64,000 bases of DNA from the NCBI RefSeq assembly GCF_014648855.1, contig NZ_BMRX01000003.1, positions 1-64,000 on the forward strand. Direction: 5' to 3'. The translations under genes and the position numbers were made by a program. This stretch comes from Streptomyces parvulus (GTDB taxonomy: Bacteria; Actinomycetota; Actinomycetes; Streptomycetales; Streptomycetaceae). The notes below the pieces were generated by a model. That model saw only the letters and a list, made by a program, of their open reading frames with translations. It was not told the DNA's origin and did no database searches. Of this stretch, positions 49,107-57,808 are shown in pieces. How positions within the stretch are numbered: position 1 is the stretch's first letter; each line of letters starts with the position of its first letter.

Positions 49107-50480
49107 TTACGGGTTCGGGTGCGGGAGTGTGCCGGTCGTGGGCCGTCCGGCGCGGGCCCGTTGCTCCCGGACGAGGCCGGCGAGCCGGTCCAGGCCGGTC
49201 CGGATCTCCTCGGGGCGCAGGGTGCTGAACGAGAGACGGATCTGGTTCGAGTGGGGACGGCCGGCGTAGAAGTGGTGCATGGGGGTCCAGATGACCCGGT
49301 GCCGGCGGGCCGAGTGCTCCAGCAGGGCGTCGTCGGTGCGGAACGGCACGGTCAGAACCAGGAAGAAGCCGCCGTCGGGGGTGTTCCAGGACACGCCGGA
49401 GCCCGGCGGGAAGCGTTCCTCCAGTCCCCGGAGCAGCACGTGGAGGTTCCCGCGGTACAGCTCCGCCTCCCGCGCGGTGGCGCGTACGAGGGAGTGCCCG
49501 TTCTCCAGGAGGCTGCCGGCGACGACCGCCTGTGCCAGGGGCGGGGTGTTCACCGTCAGCATGCTCTTGACCTTCGCGAGCTGGTCGGCCAGCAGCCCCA
49601 CCCGGCGTCCGTCGGCGTCGGTCACCTCCTGGTCGGCGACGACGAATCCGACCCGGGCGCCGGGCATGACCGTCTTCGCGAAGGAGCCGAGGTAGACGAC
49701 GCGTCGTCCGGTGTCGAGGGACTTGAGGGTGGGCCGGCGGGAGCCCTTGGCGGGGAAGAGTCCGTAGGGGTTGTCCTCCAGGAGCAGCAGATCGTGTTCC
49801 GCGGCGAGATCGAGGAGCCGGCGCCGGGTGTCCGTGGCGAGGCTGATCCCGAGGGGGTTGGAGAAGTCGGGGATGACGTAGCAGGCCCGGGGGCGCAGTC
49901 CCTCCTCCCACGCCCGCCGCACGGTGCGGACGAGGTCGTCGAGGTCCACGCCGTCGTCTCCGGAACGCACGGGGAGCACCGGCAAGTCGGCGAGGCGCGC
50001 GGCTCCGTTGAACCCGACGTAGGTGGGTGCGACGGCGAGGACCGCGTCCCGGGGGCCGGTGCGCAGGGCGCGCAGCACCAGGAACATGGCCTCCTGGCAG
50101 CCCACGGTGACCACGACGGCTTCGGGGTCCGGCTCGAAGTCCTCGTCGACGGCGAGGTTCCTGGCGACCAGGTCGTGGATGACGCCCTTGGTGCGGCCGT
50201 ACTGGAAGAGCGTCCGGCGCACCTCCTCGTCCGGCCGGCCGCCCGCGCCGCCGAGGTGGGCGCAGAAGGTCCGCAGGTGGCGATGGACCTGCTCGGTCTC
50301 GAAGAAGGCCTCGGACGGGCGGCCCGCGGCGAAGGAGAGGGCCTCCGGGTGGCGCTGGGCCACCTCGTTCAGCAGGTTCATCGAGTCGGACAGTGGGTCG
50401 GTGACCGAGTCGTGCAGGTCGTCGAGGCGCAGGCACGCCGTCGCTCCGGCGCGCGGTCCGGACTCCGCCGTGGTGGTCAT
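49107..50480 (-). CDS. HpgT-like aminotransferase
   Basis: 457 aa, PLP fold type I of the MocR/2-aminoadipate-type group. ALSFAAGRPSEAFFETEQV, YGRTKGVIHDLVARNLAVDED, VVTVGCQEAMFLVLRAL, VIPDFSNPLGISL and PLP-Lys in VVYLGSFAKTVMPGARVGFV. These stretches match my memory of hydroxyphenylglycine transaminase from glycopeptide clusters. The start overlaps the oxidase stop, which is itself coupled to the HmaS-like gene, the same functional trio as in vancomycin-type pathways. It would convert an aryl- or cycloalkyl-glyoxylate to the corresponding glycine. Confidence 0.85.
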   Translation of the reverse strand: MTTTAESGPRAGATACLRLDDLHDSVTDPLSDSMNLLNEVAQRHPEALSFAAGRPSEAFFETEQVHRHLRTFCAHLGGAGGRPDEEVRRTLFQYGRTKGVIHDLVARNLAVDEDFEPDPEAVVVTVGCQEAMFLVLRALRTGPRDAVLAVAPTYVGFNGAARLADLPVLPVRSGDDGVDLDDLVRTVRRAWEEGLRPRACYVIPDFSNPLGISLATDTRRRLLDLAAEHDLLLLEDNPYGLFPAKGSRRPTLKSLDTGRRVVYLGSFAKTVMPGARVGFVVADQEVTDADGRRVGLLADQLAKVKSMLTVNTPPLAQAVVAGSLLENGHSLVRATAREAELYRGNLHVLLRGLEERFPPGSGVSWNTPDGGFFLVLTVPFRTDDALLEHSARRHRVIWTPMHHFYAGRPHSNQIRLSFSTLRPEEIRTGLDRLAGLVREQRARAGRPTTGTLPHPNP

Positions 50481-51625
50481 CGCGCGGTTCCCTCGTCGGC
50501 CACCTGGGCGCCGGCCGCCGTCCGGACGGAGAGCCGCCGGGCCGCCGCGAGGTCGCCGCACCCGGCGAGCGCCATCGCCTCCTCCAGCTCGGTGTGGAGC
50601 AGGCGCAGCGCGGCCGACGCGCCTTCCTGGCCCCCCGCGGCCAGTCCCCACAGGGCGGGCCGGCCCACGAGCACGCCGGTGGCGCCCAGCGCGAGGGCCT
50701 TGAGCACGTCCGCGCCGCTGCGGATGCCGCCGTCCATCAGCACCGGGCACCGGTCGTCCACGGCCCGGACCACGCCGGGCAGGGCGCTGATGCTGGGCAG
50801 GGCGCCGTCGAGCTGGCGCCCGCCGTGATTCGAGACCACGACGGCGTCGGCTCCGGCCTCGACCGCCCTGGCCGCGTCGCCGGGGTCCATGATTCCTTTG
50901 ATGACCAGCGGGAGGCGGGTCCGGGCGCGGATCCACGCCAGGTCGGCCCAGTTCAGGGTCGGGTCGAGGGTTTCGGCGGTGTGTGCGGTCACGGCGGAGG
51001 CGCCGGGCCGTGCGGTGTGGGCGGTGGTGCTCCGGGCCTCGCCGGCGGGTGTGTCCAGGTTCGCGGCGGTCACGGTGGGGGGCAGTGCGAAGGCGTTGCG
51101 CAGGTCGCGCAGCCGACGGCCCATGCGGGGCACGTCCACCGTGAGGACCAGGGCACGGCAGCCCGCCGCCTCGGCGCGTTCGACGAGTGCGCCGGTGCGG
51201 TCGCGGTCGCGCAGCCAGTAGAGCTGGAACCAGGTTTCGGCGCCGGTGCCGGCGATCTCCTCCACCGTGTGACTGCTGAGCATGCTGGCGACGTACACCG
51301 TCCCGGCGGACCGGGCGGCGCGGGCCAGGGCTAGGTCGCCGTCCGGGTGGACGAGCCGCTGGTAGGCCATGGGTGCGACCGCGAGCGGTGCGCTCACCCG
51401 GCTGCCGAGCAGTTCGCCCGCGCAGTCCCCGCGGGTGACGCCGGTCAGGGCGCGGGGCACCAGGCAGATCCCGCCGAGGGCGCTGCGGTTGGCCGCGAGC
51501 GTCGACTCGGTGCCGCTGCCGCCGTCGATGAAGTCCCACACGGGGCCGGGAAGCGCCCGGCAGGCGGCGCGCGCGACGTCGTCGATGTCGAACGGCGTGC
51601 CCGCGTCGTGGGCCGGTGCGCTCAC
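50477..51625 (-). CDS. FMN-dependent 2-hydroxyacid (mandelate-type) oxidase, Hmo-like
   Basis: 382 aa. Glycolate/lactate oxidase family: VAPMAYQRLVHPDGDLALARAA, substrate Tyr/Arg region, VIKGIMDPGDAARAVEAGADAVVVSNHGGRQLDG with the catalytic His, and DGGIRSGADVLKALALGATGVLVGRPALWGLA. In hydroxyphenylglycine pathways the homologue oxidises 4-hydroxymandelate to 4-hydroxybenzoylformate. The GTG at 51625 overlaps the HmaS-like stop, so the pair is coupled. Confidence 0.9.
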   Translation of the reverse strand: MSAPAHDAGTPFDIDDVARAACRALPGPVWDFIDGGSGTESTLAANRSALGGICLVPRALTGVTRGDCAGELLGSRVSAPLAVAPMAYQRLVHPDGDLALARAARSAGTVYVASMLSSHTVEEIAGTGAETWFQLYWLRDRDRTGALVERAEAAGCRALVLTVDVPRMGRRLRDLRNAFALPPTVTAANLDTPAGEARSTTAHTARPGASAVTAHTAETLDPTLNWADLAWIRARTRLPLVIKGIMDPGDAARAVEAGADAVVVSNHGGRQLDGALPSISALPGVVRAVDDRCPVLMDGGIRSGADVLKALALGATGVLVGRPALWGLAAGGQEGASAALRLLHTELEEAMALAGCGDLAAARRLSVRTAAGAQVADEGTAR

Positions 51626-52719
51626 GAGAGCGCCCCCGCCTTGGCCCGCTCGGCCTCGACGGCCTCGTACAGGGCCTTGATGTTGCTGCTGCCGAACGTG
51701 CTCGCGCCCAGCCGTTCGATGATCTCCAGGAAGAACGTGCGGCGCGGGTGGACGGAGTGCGTGAAGATCTGGAACAGCTGCCCGCCGTGGTCCTCGTCGG
51801 CCAGCACGTTCAGGCGCCGAAGTTCCTCGATCGAGTGCCCGTCCGGAGTCAGGCGCTCGCCGAGCAGGTCGTAGTAGGAACCCGGGGTGGTCAGGAACTC
51901 CACGCCCCGGCCGGCGAGCGTCGCGACGGTGCGCACGACGTCGTCGGTCCGGAACGCGATGTGCTGCACGCCGTCGCCGCGGTGGCTGTCGAGGAACGCG
52001 TCGATCTGGCCGCGGTCGGCGGTGGGATCGGGCTCTATCAGGGTCAGGGTGACGGTGCCGGACGCGTTCTGCACCACCTGGGAACGCATCGCCTGGGAGC
52101 CGACGTTGATCTTCTCCTCGAAGACCAGACCGAGCCCCAGAGCGGTCCCGTAGAAGGCGACGGCGGCGTCCAGGCGGCCGGCCCCGAGGCAGACCGCGAA
52201 GTGGTCGATGTCGAGCAGGGCCGTGCCGGTGTCCTCGGCGGCCGCCCCGAGGTCCGGGAAGCCGGGGAGGAGGAACGTGTCCTCGTCGGGAGCCTGTACG
52301 AAGGTGTGCCGGATTCCGCCGATGCCGTCGATCGCGGCCGTCACGCCGGCGCGGGAGTCCCGCGGCCGGTGCGGCGGGGACAGCGGTCCGGCCCCGGCCG
52401 CCACGGCCCGGTCGAACGCGGCCCGCGCGTCGCGGGTGCGCAGGGCGATGTCGGCGACCCCGTCGCCGTGGGCCTCGACGTAGGCGTGGGCGGGGTGCCG
52501 TTCGGAGCGCGCCTCGGTGACGACGAGGGTGATGCCGCCCTGGCGCAGGGCGATGGAGAAGTGGTCGCCCGGCCCGTCCGGTGTCCCCGAGGCCGCGACG
52601 GTGGTGAATCCGTACTGCCCGCAGAGCCGGTCGGCCTGCTCCCGGGCGTCGGCGACGTAGAACTCCACGTGGTTGACCGTGAGTTCGGGCAGCACGGGGG
52701 AAGGGGCGTTGTGCGTCAT
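51622..52719 (-). CDS. 4-hydroxymandelate synthase-like non-heme iron dioxygenase (HmaS/HPPD family)
   Basis: 365 aa, two vicinal-oxygen-chelate domains. Iron ligands: His in LLDIDHFAVCL, His in GVQHIAFRTDD, Glu in TFFLEIIERLG; the C-terminal helix motif FGSSNIKALYEAVEAE is intact. By length and the strand SQVVQNASGTVTLTLIEPD it is closer to hydroxymandelate synthase than to tyrosine-catabolic HPPD, and its operon partners (Hmo and HpgT types) support this. The enzyme would oxidatively decarboxylate an arylpyruvate to a mandelate. Whether the ring is phenyl, 4-hydroxyphenyl or a reduced ring is unknown. ATG 52719 follows GAGGAG. Confidence 0.87.
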   Translation of the reverse strand: MTHNAPSPVLPELTVNHVEFYVADAREQADRLCGQYGFTTVAASGTPDGPGDHFSIALRQGGITLVVTEARSERHPAHAYVEAHGDGVADIALRTRDARAAFDRAVAAGAGPLSPPHRPRDSRAGVTAAIDGIGGIRHTFVQAPDEDTFLLPGFPDLGAAAEDTGTALLDIDHFAVCLGAGRLDAAVAFYGTALGLGLVFEEKINVGSQAMRSQVVQNASGTVTLTLIEPDPTADRGQIDAFLDSHRGDGVQHIAFRTDDVVRTVATLAGRGVEFLTTPGSYYDLLGERLTPDGHSIEELRRLNVLADEDHGGQLFQIFTHSVHPRRTFFLEIIERLGASTFGSSNIKALYEAVEAERAKAGALS

Positions 52720-52729
52720 GGGGGGCTCC

Positions 52730-53647
52730 TCAGAATCGGCTGCGCCAGGTCACCGGGCAGTAGGCCGGGTCCCCGTAGTCGGGCGACCCCTGCGGGGTCC
52801 GCCGCACCAGGAAGTCGTGGTTGTACGAGGCCGTCTCGCCGTTGGGCAGGACGTAGCGCCGGTAGGTGTTCTCCCCGTCCTGGAGGTGGAGGGAGATCGC
52901 ACGCCTCGGACTCGTCGACCGGTTGGGGCCGCTGCCGTGGTACGTGTGGTTGTGGTGGAAGCTGACGTGGCCCTTCGGAATGACCACGGGGACCTTGCGC
53001 ACGGCCGCTCCGTTGTACTTCGCGTTCCGCTCCAGGGTCGCTTCGAGGTCGTCCCGGTCGCGGTCGGCGAAGTGCAGCGACGTGACGTTGGCCCGGCTCT
53101 CCTGCCGCCAGCGGTTGCTGCCGTCGACCATGGTGATGGTGCCCATGCGCTCGTCGCAGTCGTGGAAGGGGATGAAGGCGGTGAGCATCCGCTCGGAGGT
53201 CGACGTGGCCCAGTAGTCCCGGTCGAAGTGCCAGGGGACGACGTTGCTGGCCTCGTCCGGCCGCGGGGGCTTGTAGATGAGCGTGGACTGGAAGATCCGG
53301 ATCTCGCGGGCTCCGCTGAGCCGTGCGGCCACCGCGCCGAGCAGGGGCTTGCGCAGGATCTCCCCGATGGCCGCGCTCTCGTAGTGGATGTAGTCGTTGT
53401 GGCGCTGGACCGGTCCGTCCCGCGGCCGCCAGTAGGCGAGGCGCGGGGGGCGGCCGGGCAGCGGACGGTCGACGTGGCCGGCGTAGAAGCGTTCACTCGC
53501 CGCCTCCAGCCGTTCCACCTCCTCGTCGCTGAAGAGCTTCTTCGAGAGGTACCACCCGTGCTCCGCGTAGAACGCGACGTCCTGATCGGAGGGGAGGAGT
53601 TCGGTCTCGGCGTCGGTCAGCTCGAATTTCCTGATGCTTGTCGTCAT
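52730..53647 (-). CDS. Phytanoyl-CoA dioxygenase (PhyH) family 2OG oxygenase
   Basis: 305 aa. Fe(II)/2OG site: HxD in VVPWHFDRDYWA (about residue 140), distal His in FHHNHTYHGSGPNRS, and the 2OG-binding Arg in SPRRAISLHLQ. PhyH-type enzymes in biosynthetic clusters hydroxylate or halogen-freely oxidise amino acids and small scaffolds. Coupled to the upstream decarboxylase by an ATGA overlap; an in-frame upstream ATG at 53662 lies inside that gene. Confidence 0.9.
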   Translation of the reverse strand: MTTSIRKFELTDAETELLPSDQDVAFYAEHGWYLSKKLFSDEEVERLEAASERFYAGHVDRPLPGRPPRLAYWRPRDGPVQRHNDYIHYESAAIGEILRKPLLGAVAARLSGAREIRIFQSTLIYKPPRPDEASNVVPWHFDRDYWATSTSERMLTAFIPFHDCDERMGTITMVDGSNRWRQESRANVTSLHFADRDRDDLEATLERNAKYNGAAVRKVPVVIPKGHVSFHHNHTYHGSGPNRSTSPRRAISLHLQDGENTYRRYVLPNGETASYNHDFLVRRTPQGSPDYGDPAYCPVTWRSRF

Positions 53648-55194
53648 GCTGGGTCCGTCCACGCTGTCGTGCCGGTCGGTTCGGCCAGTTCTGCTGCGGC
53701 GATGCGGTCGAGCTCGCGCCAGACCCGTTCGACGTCCTCCCCGACCGTGCGGATGTTGCCGATGGACAGCCGCAGCACGTAGCCGTCGCGCAGGACGGCG
53801 TGGGACAGGAACGCCGTGCCGGAGGCGTTGACCCTCCTGAGGATGCGCGCGTTGAGCGCGTCGGTGATCTCACGCTTGCGGCCTTCGGAGAGCCGCGGGT
53901 CCGCCGTGACGGCCTCGGGCGTGTACCGCAGGCACACCAGGGGGTACGCCGACGGTGCGGGGCACGTCCAGTCGGGATGGCGGTCGACGCGTTCGCGGAG
54001 TCGGCGGGCCAGGGCGACGGAGGCGTCGAGCCGGGCGGCGAGGCCCGCGCGCCCGAACGTCCGGATCACCCACCACACCTTCAGCGCCCTGAATCCGCGG
54101 CCGAGTTGCGGGGAGAGGTCCATGAGGTCCGTCGTGTCGCCGTCGTGTGCCGAGGTGAGGTATTCGGGCACCAGCCGGAAGGTGCGCGCCAACGCGCCCG
54201 GCCGGCGGCAGAACAGCGCCGTCGAGTCGAGGGGGACGAAGAGGGTCTTCTGCGGATTGACCACCACGGAGTCGCCGACGGACAGGTCCTCCAGGGTGCC
54301 GGCGAGCGACGGCGCGAGGCGGTAGAGCCCGCCGTACGCGGCGTCGACGTGGAGCCACACGCCGTGCCCGGCGCACACCTCCGCCACGCGTTCGAGGGGG
54401 TCGGCGGCGCCGACCGCGGTGGTGCCCACCGTGGCCACCACGGCGAGCGGCCGGAACCCCGCCGCCAGGTCGCGGCGGATCGCCTCGTCGAGGAGGTCCG
54501 GCCGCATGCGGTACTGCTCGTCGGAGGGCACCCTCACCACGTTGGCGAGACCCGTGCCGAGGGTGATCGCCGCCTTGTCGACGGAGCTGTGCGCCTGGTC
54601 CGAGGTGTAGATGCGCAGGGTGGGCGCTCCGGGGCCGCCGGTGCCCCGTTCCCTGACGTCGAAGTCGAGGGCGTGGTCGCGGGCCGTCGCCAGGGCGTAG
54701 AGGTTGGCCAGCGAGGCGCCGGTGACGAGCAGGCCGTCGGCGTCCTGCGGGTAGCCGGCCATGGCGGCGAGCCAGCGCAGCACCACCAGTTCGAGCGCGG
54801 TGGCGGCGGGACTCGTCTGCCACAGCATGGAGTTGACGTTGAGTGCGGCGGTCAGTGTCTCGGCGAGGACGCCGGGCAGGCTGGCGGACGTGGGGAAGTA
54901 GGCGTGGAAGGAGGGGTGGTTCCACTGGACTAGTCCGGGGACGACCTTTTCCCACGTGTCGGCGAGGACCCGTTCGAATAGCTCACCGGTCTCGGGCGGA
55001 TCCGCCGCCACCGCGGATTTCAGTTCCGCCGGATCCCGGGGCACGGCCACCGGCACGTCCCGGATCTTCTCGAAATGGCCGCGAATCTGCGAGATGACCT
55101 CGCGGCCGTGCTTCTCGAATATCTCGGGATCCCAGTCCCCGAATTCCTCGGGCATCTCTCCGTCCCGCGGGTCAGGAAGTGGCGCCGACGGCAT
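53644..55194 (-). CDS. PLP-dependent group II decarboxylase (aromatic amino acid type)
   Basis: 516 aa, or 503 aa if ATG 55155 is the start (GGAGAG is directly before it). The AADC fold is clear: VQWNHPSFHAYFPTSASLPGVLAE, LNVNSMLWQTSPAATALELVVLRWLA, HVDAAYGGLYRLAP and PLP-Lys in VVVNPQKTLFVPLD. This family decarboxylates Trp, Tyr, Dopa or related amino acids; some members are aldehyde synthases. In this operon it could remove CO2 from an aryl- or homo-amino acid to give an amine. The substrate is not assignable. Confidence 0.9.
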   Translation of the reverse strand: MPSAPLPDPRDGEMPEEFGDWDPEIFEKHGREVISQIRGHFEKIRDVPVAVPRDPAELKSAVAADPPETGELFERVLADTWEKVVPGLVQWNHPSFHAYFPTSASLPGVLAETLTAALNVNSMLWQTSPAATALELVVLRWLAAMAGYPQDADGLLVTGASLANLYALATARDHALDFDVRERGTGGPGAPTLRIYTSDQAHSSVDKAAITLGTGLANVVRVPSDEQYRMRPDLLDEAIRRDLAAGFRPLAVVATVGTTAVGAADPLERVAEVCAGHGVWLHVDAAYGGLYRLAPSLAGTLEDLSVGDSVVVNPQKTLFVPLDSTALFCRRPGALARTFRLVPEYLTSAHDGDTTDLMDLSPQLGRGFRALKVWWVIRTFGRAGLAARLDASVALARRLRERVDRHPDWTCPAPSAYPLVCLRYTPEAVTADPRLSEGRKREITDALNARILRRVNASGTAFLSHAVLRDGYVLRLSIGNIRTVGEDVERVWRELDRIAAAELAEPTGTTAWTDPA

Positions 55195-55501
55195 CTACGT
55201 CCACCGGGAGCTCGTCGAAGTAGGTGATCTCACGCGGCCCGACGCAGTACCGCTCGTAGAAGTCGGTGAGCAGCAGTTCCTCGTTCTTGATGAACACCTC
55301 GTGCTCGGCCCGGGTGCGCCAGGTGTACATCATCCTGATCTCGCCCGGACTGCCGTGGAGTTGGAAGAACCGCCCGTGCTCGCACCAGCCGGGGTCCACG
55401 TGGGCGGCCGGTCCGACGATGTCGTCCATTTCCTGCATGAGTTCCAGCGACCGGCCGGCGAACTCGTCCCTGAGTCGCCACGTCTCCATCACCGTCACCA
55501 T
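55172..55501 (-). CDS. Small protein of unknown function
   Basis: 109 aa from ATG 55501 (AGGGAGGT upstream; a longer reading to 55603 has no ribosome site). VTVMETWRLRDEFAGRSLELMQEMDDIVGP, RFFQLHGSPGEIRMMYTWRTRAEHEVFIKNE and ITYFDELPVD alternate strands and helices like a dimeric alpha+beta barrel (EthD/NIPSNAP type), a fold often used for small cofactor-free enzymes, but I do not recognise the family. It sits between the LLM and decarboxylase genes and overlaps the latter's longer start. Confidence 0.6.
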   Translation of the reverse strand: MVTVMETWRLRDEFAGRSLELMQEMDDIVGPAAHVDPGWCEHGRFFQLHGSPGEIRMMYTWRTRAEHEVFIKNEELLLTDFYERYCVGPREITYFDELPVDVDAVGATS

Positions 55502-55586
55502 TTTCAGCACCTCCCTTTCGGCATTTCCTGGAGCAGACCCTACGCTTGGACGCACCGTCTGCGAATGGCCGTATTCCACGGTCAAC

Positions 55587-56543
55587 TCATTTCGCGGTAA
55601 CAACGGCGGGCATGACGTGACGGGCCACCAGCTCGACGGTGAGCCAGTCGATCGGCGGGCGGACCCCGAGGATGAAGTCGGTCACCCCCAGGGCGCGAAA
55701 GCGAAGGAGGTCGGCCACACATTGTTCGGGCGTACCGAACGTCACGTACTCGTCGAGCAGCGGAGAGTCCGCGGGAAGGCGCAGCAGCAGTTCTTCCTTC
55801 CGTGCCGCCGCGTCTCTCTCGTTCTCCGCGAGTACGGCCCGGAACGTGACCGACCGGCGGATCTCCTCCGGCGGCCGGCCGGTCTCGGCGCAGTGCCGGG
55901 CCAGTGCGTCGCGCTTGCGGCGGTACGACTCGGGCGTGCCGGCGAGGGTGTTCCAGATGTCGGCGTGCTCGGCCACGATTCGCAGCAGGCGCCTTTCCCC
56001 GTCGCCGCCGATGACCAGGGGGATGCGGGACTGCAACGGCTTGGGCTCCAGATGCGCCCCTTCCAGGCGCACGTGCCGCCCCGCGAAGTCCGACACCTCG
56101 CGTGTCCACAGGGCCCGTGCCACCCCGCAGGCCTCTTCCAGCAGGTCCATCCGAGTCCCCGCCGGGGGGAAGGGGATGCCGTACTGCGCGTAGGCGAGGT
56201 CGTCGCCTCCGGCGCCCAGGCCGAACTCCAGGCGCCCGCCGGAGATGTGGTCGATGGTCGCGGCCATGGCGGCGGCCACCGCGGGATGACGCCAGGTGGG
56301 CGCCGAGACCATGAGGGCGCAGCGGATCCGGCTGGTGCGCGCGGCGAGGGCGGCCAGGAGCGTCATGCCGTCGAAGCAGGGCCCGCCGGGGCCGCCCAGC
56401 GGAGGTCTGAAGTGGTCGAAGACGGACGCCCACGCGTAGCCGAGTTCCTCGGCGCGCTGCCAGAGCTCCAGGGATTCGCCGAACGTCCGGTTCTGCTGGC
56501 CCGAGTGGACGCCGAACCGGACGGTGTCACCGTGGACGGGCAT
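55587..56543 (-). CDS. LLM-class flavin-dependent oxidoreductase
   Basis: 318 aa. Luciferase-like monooxygenase fold: FGVHSGQQNRTFGESLELWQRAEELGYAWASVFDHF, LAARTSRIRCALMVSAPTWRHPAVAAAMAATIDHISGGRLEFGLGAGGDDLAYAQYG, LEPKPLQSRIPLVIGGDGERRLLRIVAEHADIWN. The IGGDGE and HISGGR motifs are typical of F420- or FMN-dependent members. It starts 17 bp inside the carrier-protein gene, suggesting it acts on the carrier-bound intermediate or is needed in step with it. It could hydroxylate, dehydrogenate or cleave C-S/C-C bonds. Confidence 0.92.
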   Translation of the reverse strand: MPVHGDTVRFGVHSGQQNRTFGESLELWQRAEELGYAWASVFDHFRPPLGGPGGPCFDGMTLLAALAARTSRIRCALMVSAPTWRHPAVAAAMAATIDHISGGRLEFGLGAGGDDLAYAQYGIPFPPAGTRMDLLEEACGVARALWTREVSDFAGRHVRLEGAHLEPKPLQSRIPLVIGGDGERRLLRIVAEHADIWNTLAGTPESYRRKRDALARHCAETGRPPEEIRRSVTFRAVLAENERDAAARKEELLLRLPADSPLLDEYVTFGTPEQCVADLLRFRALGVTDFILGVRPPIDWLTVELVARHVMPAVVTAK

Positions 56544-56799
56544 GGGGGTCCTCCGCTTCCGTGGCCGTGCGGAGCGCGGCCGTGAGGGTGCGCACGCTGC
56601 GGAAGGTGGCCTGGTGCATGACGTCCGCCGGCAGGCGCACCGAGAAGGCGTCCTCGATCGCGACCAGCAGGCCCACGAGTTCGAGCGAGCCGAGTCCGAG
56701 GTCGCGCAGTTCCTGGTCGGGCCCGGACAGGGCGCCGGCCCGGTCCTCGGGCAGGACGCGCCGTACGACGTCGGTGACGGACACGAGGGTTGGGTCCAA
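56527..56799 (-). CDS. Acyl carrier protein of cassette 2
   Basis: 90 aa. Phosphopantetheine Ser in ELRDLGLGSLELVGLLVAIEDAFSV (about residue 38). It lies 11 bp after the aldose-epimerase gene and overlaps the LLM start. With the acyl ligase at 59755 and GNAT at 57805 it forms a second ligase-carrier-acyltransferase set. Confidence 0.9.
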   Translation of the reverse strand: MDPTLVSVTDVVRRVLPEDRAGALSGPDQELRDLGLGSLELVGLLVAIEDAFSVRLPADVMHQATFRSVRTLTAALRTATEAEDPHARPR

Positions 56800-56809
56800 G
56801 GCGGCCTCC

Positions 56810-57808
56810 TCAGCGGGTCAGGAACTGGTGTGTCGTCCGGTGCCGGTAGACCTGGCCCGGATCGAGGCGGGCGGAGGCGGACACCTCCTGGCCCGGCGGG
56901 TCGGGCACGGCTCCCGCCTCCAGGCACAGGCCCCCGCGCGGGTGGCCGGTGAAACCGTCGGCGGAGTACACGCCCAGTCCTCGCTGGTCGGTGGTCACAC
57001 GCATCGCGCGGCCGCCGACCGGGTCGTACAGCTCCGCGGCCCAGGAGGGGTCGTCCAGCACGAAGCAGTTGTCGAGGCGGGCGTCGCCGAGGTGCCGGGG
57101 CGTGCGGTAGTCGAGCGGTGTGCCGACGACGCTCTCCGGTGGGCCCTGGAGCGGGACCAGTTCGCCGTCGAACACCACGGCGCGGTGCGCGTTGACCGCC
57201 AGGTGCTGACGGTCCACGGTCCCGGTGCCGGCCAGGTTCCAGTACGCGTGGTTGGTGAGGGCGCAGGCCGTGGACGCCGTGGACGTGGCCCGGTACTCGA
57301 AGGTGAGCCGCCGGTCGCGGTCCACCCGGTAGACCACCTCGGCCGACAGCGTCCCCGGATAGCCCTGGTCGCCGTCCGGGGTGACCAGGCTGAGGTAGAG
57401 GGCGAGTTCGTCGCCGACCTGTTCGGCGTCCGCCTCCCACACGTGGCGGTCGAAGCCGATGGCTCCCCCGTGGGCGTGGTGTTTGCCGTCGTTGCGGTCG
57501 AGCTGGTGCTCGACGCCGTCGAGCAGGATCCGGCCGTCGCCGACGATCCGGCAGTAGCGGCCGAGCGTCGCCCCGACGTACGGGTTGCGCCGCCGGTCCT
57601 CGTAGGCGTCCAGGCCGGGCAGCCGCAGCACGGTGTTGTCCACGCGGCCCTCGCGGTCGGGTGTCAGCACCTCCACCGTCGAGGCGCCGTAGGTCCAGAT
57701 CACGACGGTGAGGCCGGCTCCGGTGTCGAGCGTGTAGGAGTCGACCCTGGTCGGGCACTGGCTGCGGTGCCCGCGGGTGCGGCCCACCGTCTCCTTGCGA
57801 ATGTTCAT
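56810..57808 (-). CDS. Aldose 1-epimerase (GalM)-like protein
   Basis: 332 aa. Full mutarotase motifs: LGRYCRIVGDGRILLDG, first His in HHAHGGAIGFDRHVWEA, second His in LTNHAYWNLAGTGT and catalytic Glu in GLCLEAGAVPDPP. So it should be active on a hemiacetal. No sugar-biosynthesis gene is nearby, so a role on a cyclic hemiacetal or an unusual epimerisation in the pathway is possible. Start overlaps the GNAT stop (ATGA). Confidence 0.9.
   Translation of the reverse strand: MNIRKETVGRTRGHRSQCPTRVDSYTLDTGAGLTVVIWTYGASTVEVLTPDREGRVDNTVLRLPGLDAYEDRRRNPYVGATLGRYCRIVGDGRILLDGVEHQLDRNDGKHHAHGGAIGFDRHVWEADAEQVGDELALYLSLVTPDGDQGYPGTLSAEVVYRVDRDRRLTFEYRATSTASTACALTNHAYWNLAGTGTVDRQHLAVNAHRAVVFDGELVPLQGPPESVVGTPLDYRTPRHLGDARLDNCFVLDDPSWAAELYDPVGGRAMRVTTDQRGLGVYSADGFTGHPRGGLCLEAGAVPDPPGQEVSASARLDPGQVYRHRTTHQFLTR

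Noticed and set aside
51622..52719. Ordinary 4-hydroxyphenylpyruvate dioxygenase of tyrosine breakdown
   Set aside because: Start/stop overlap with a mandelate-type oxidase gene, and then an HpgT-like transaminase, favours the hydroxymandelate synthase role; not excluded by sequence alone.
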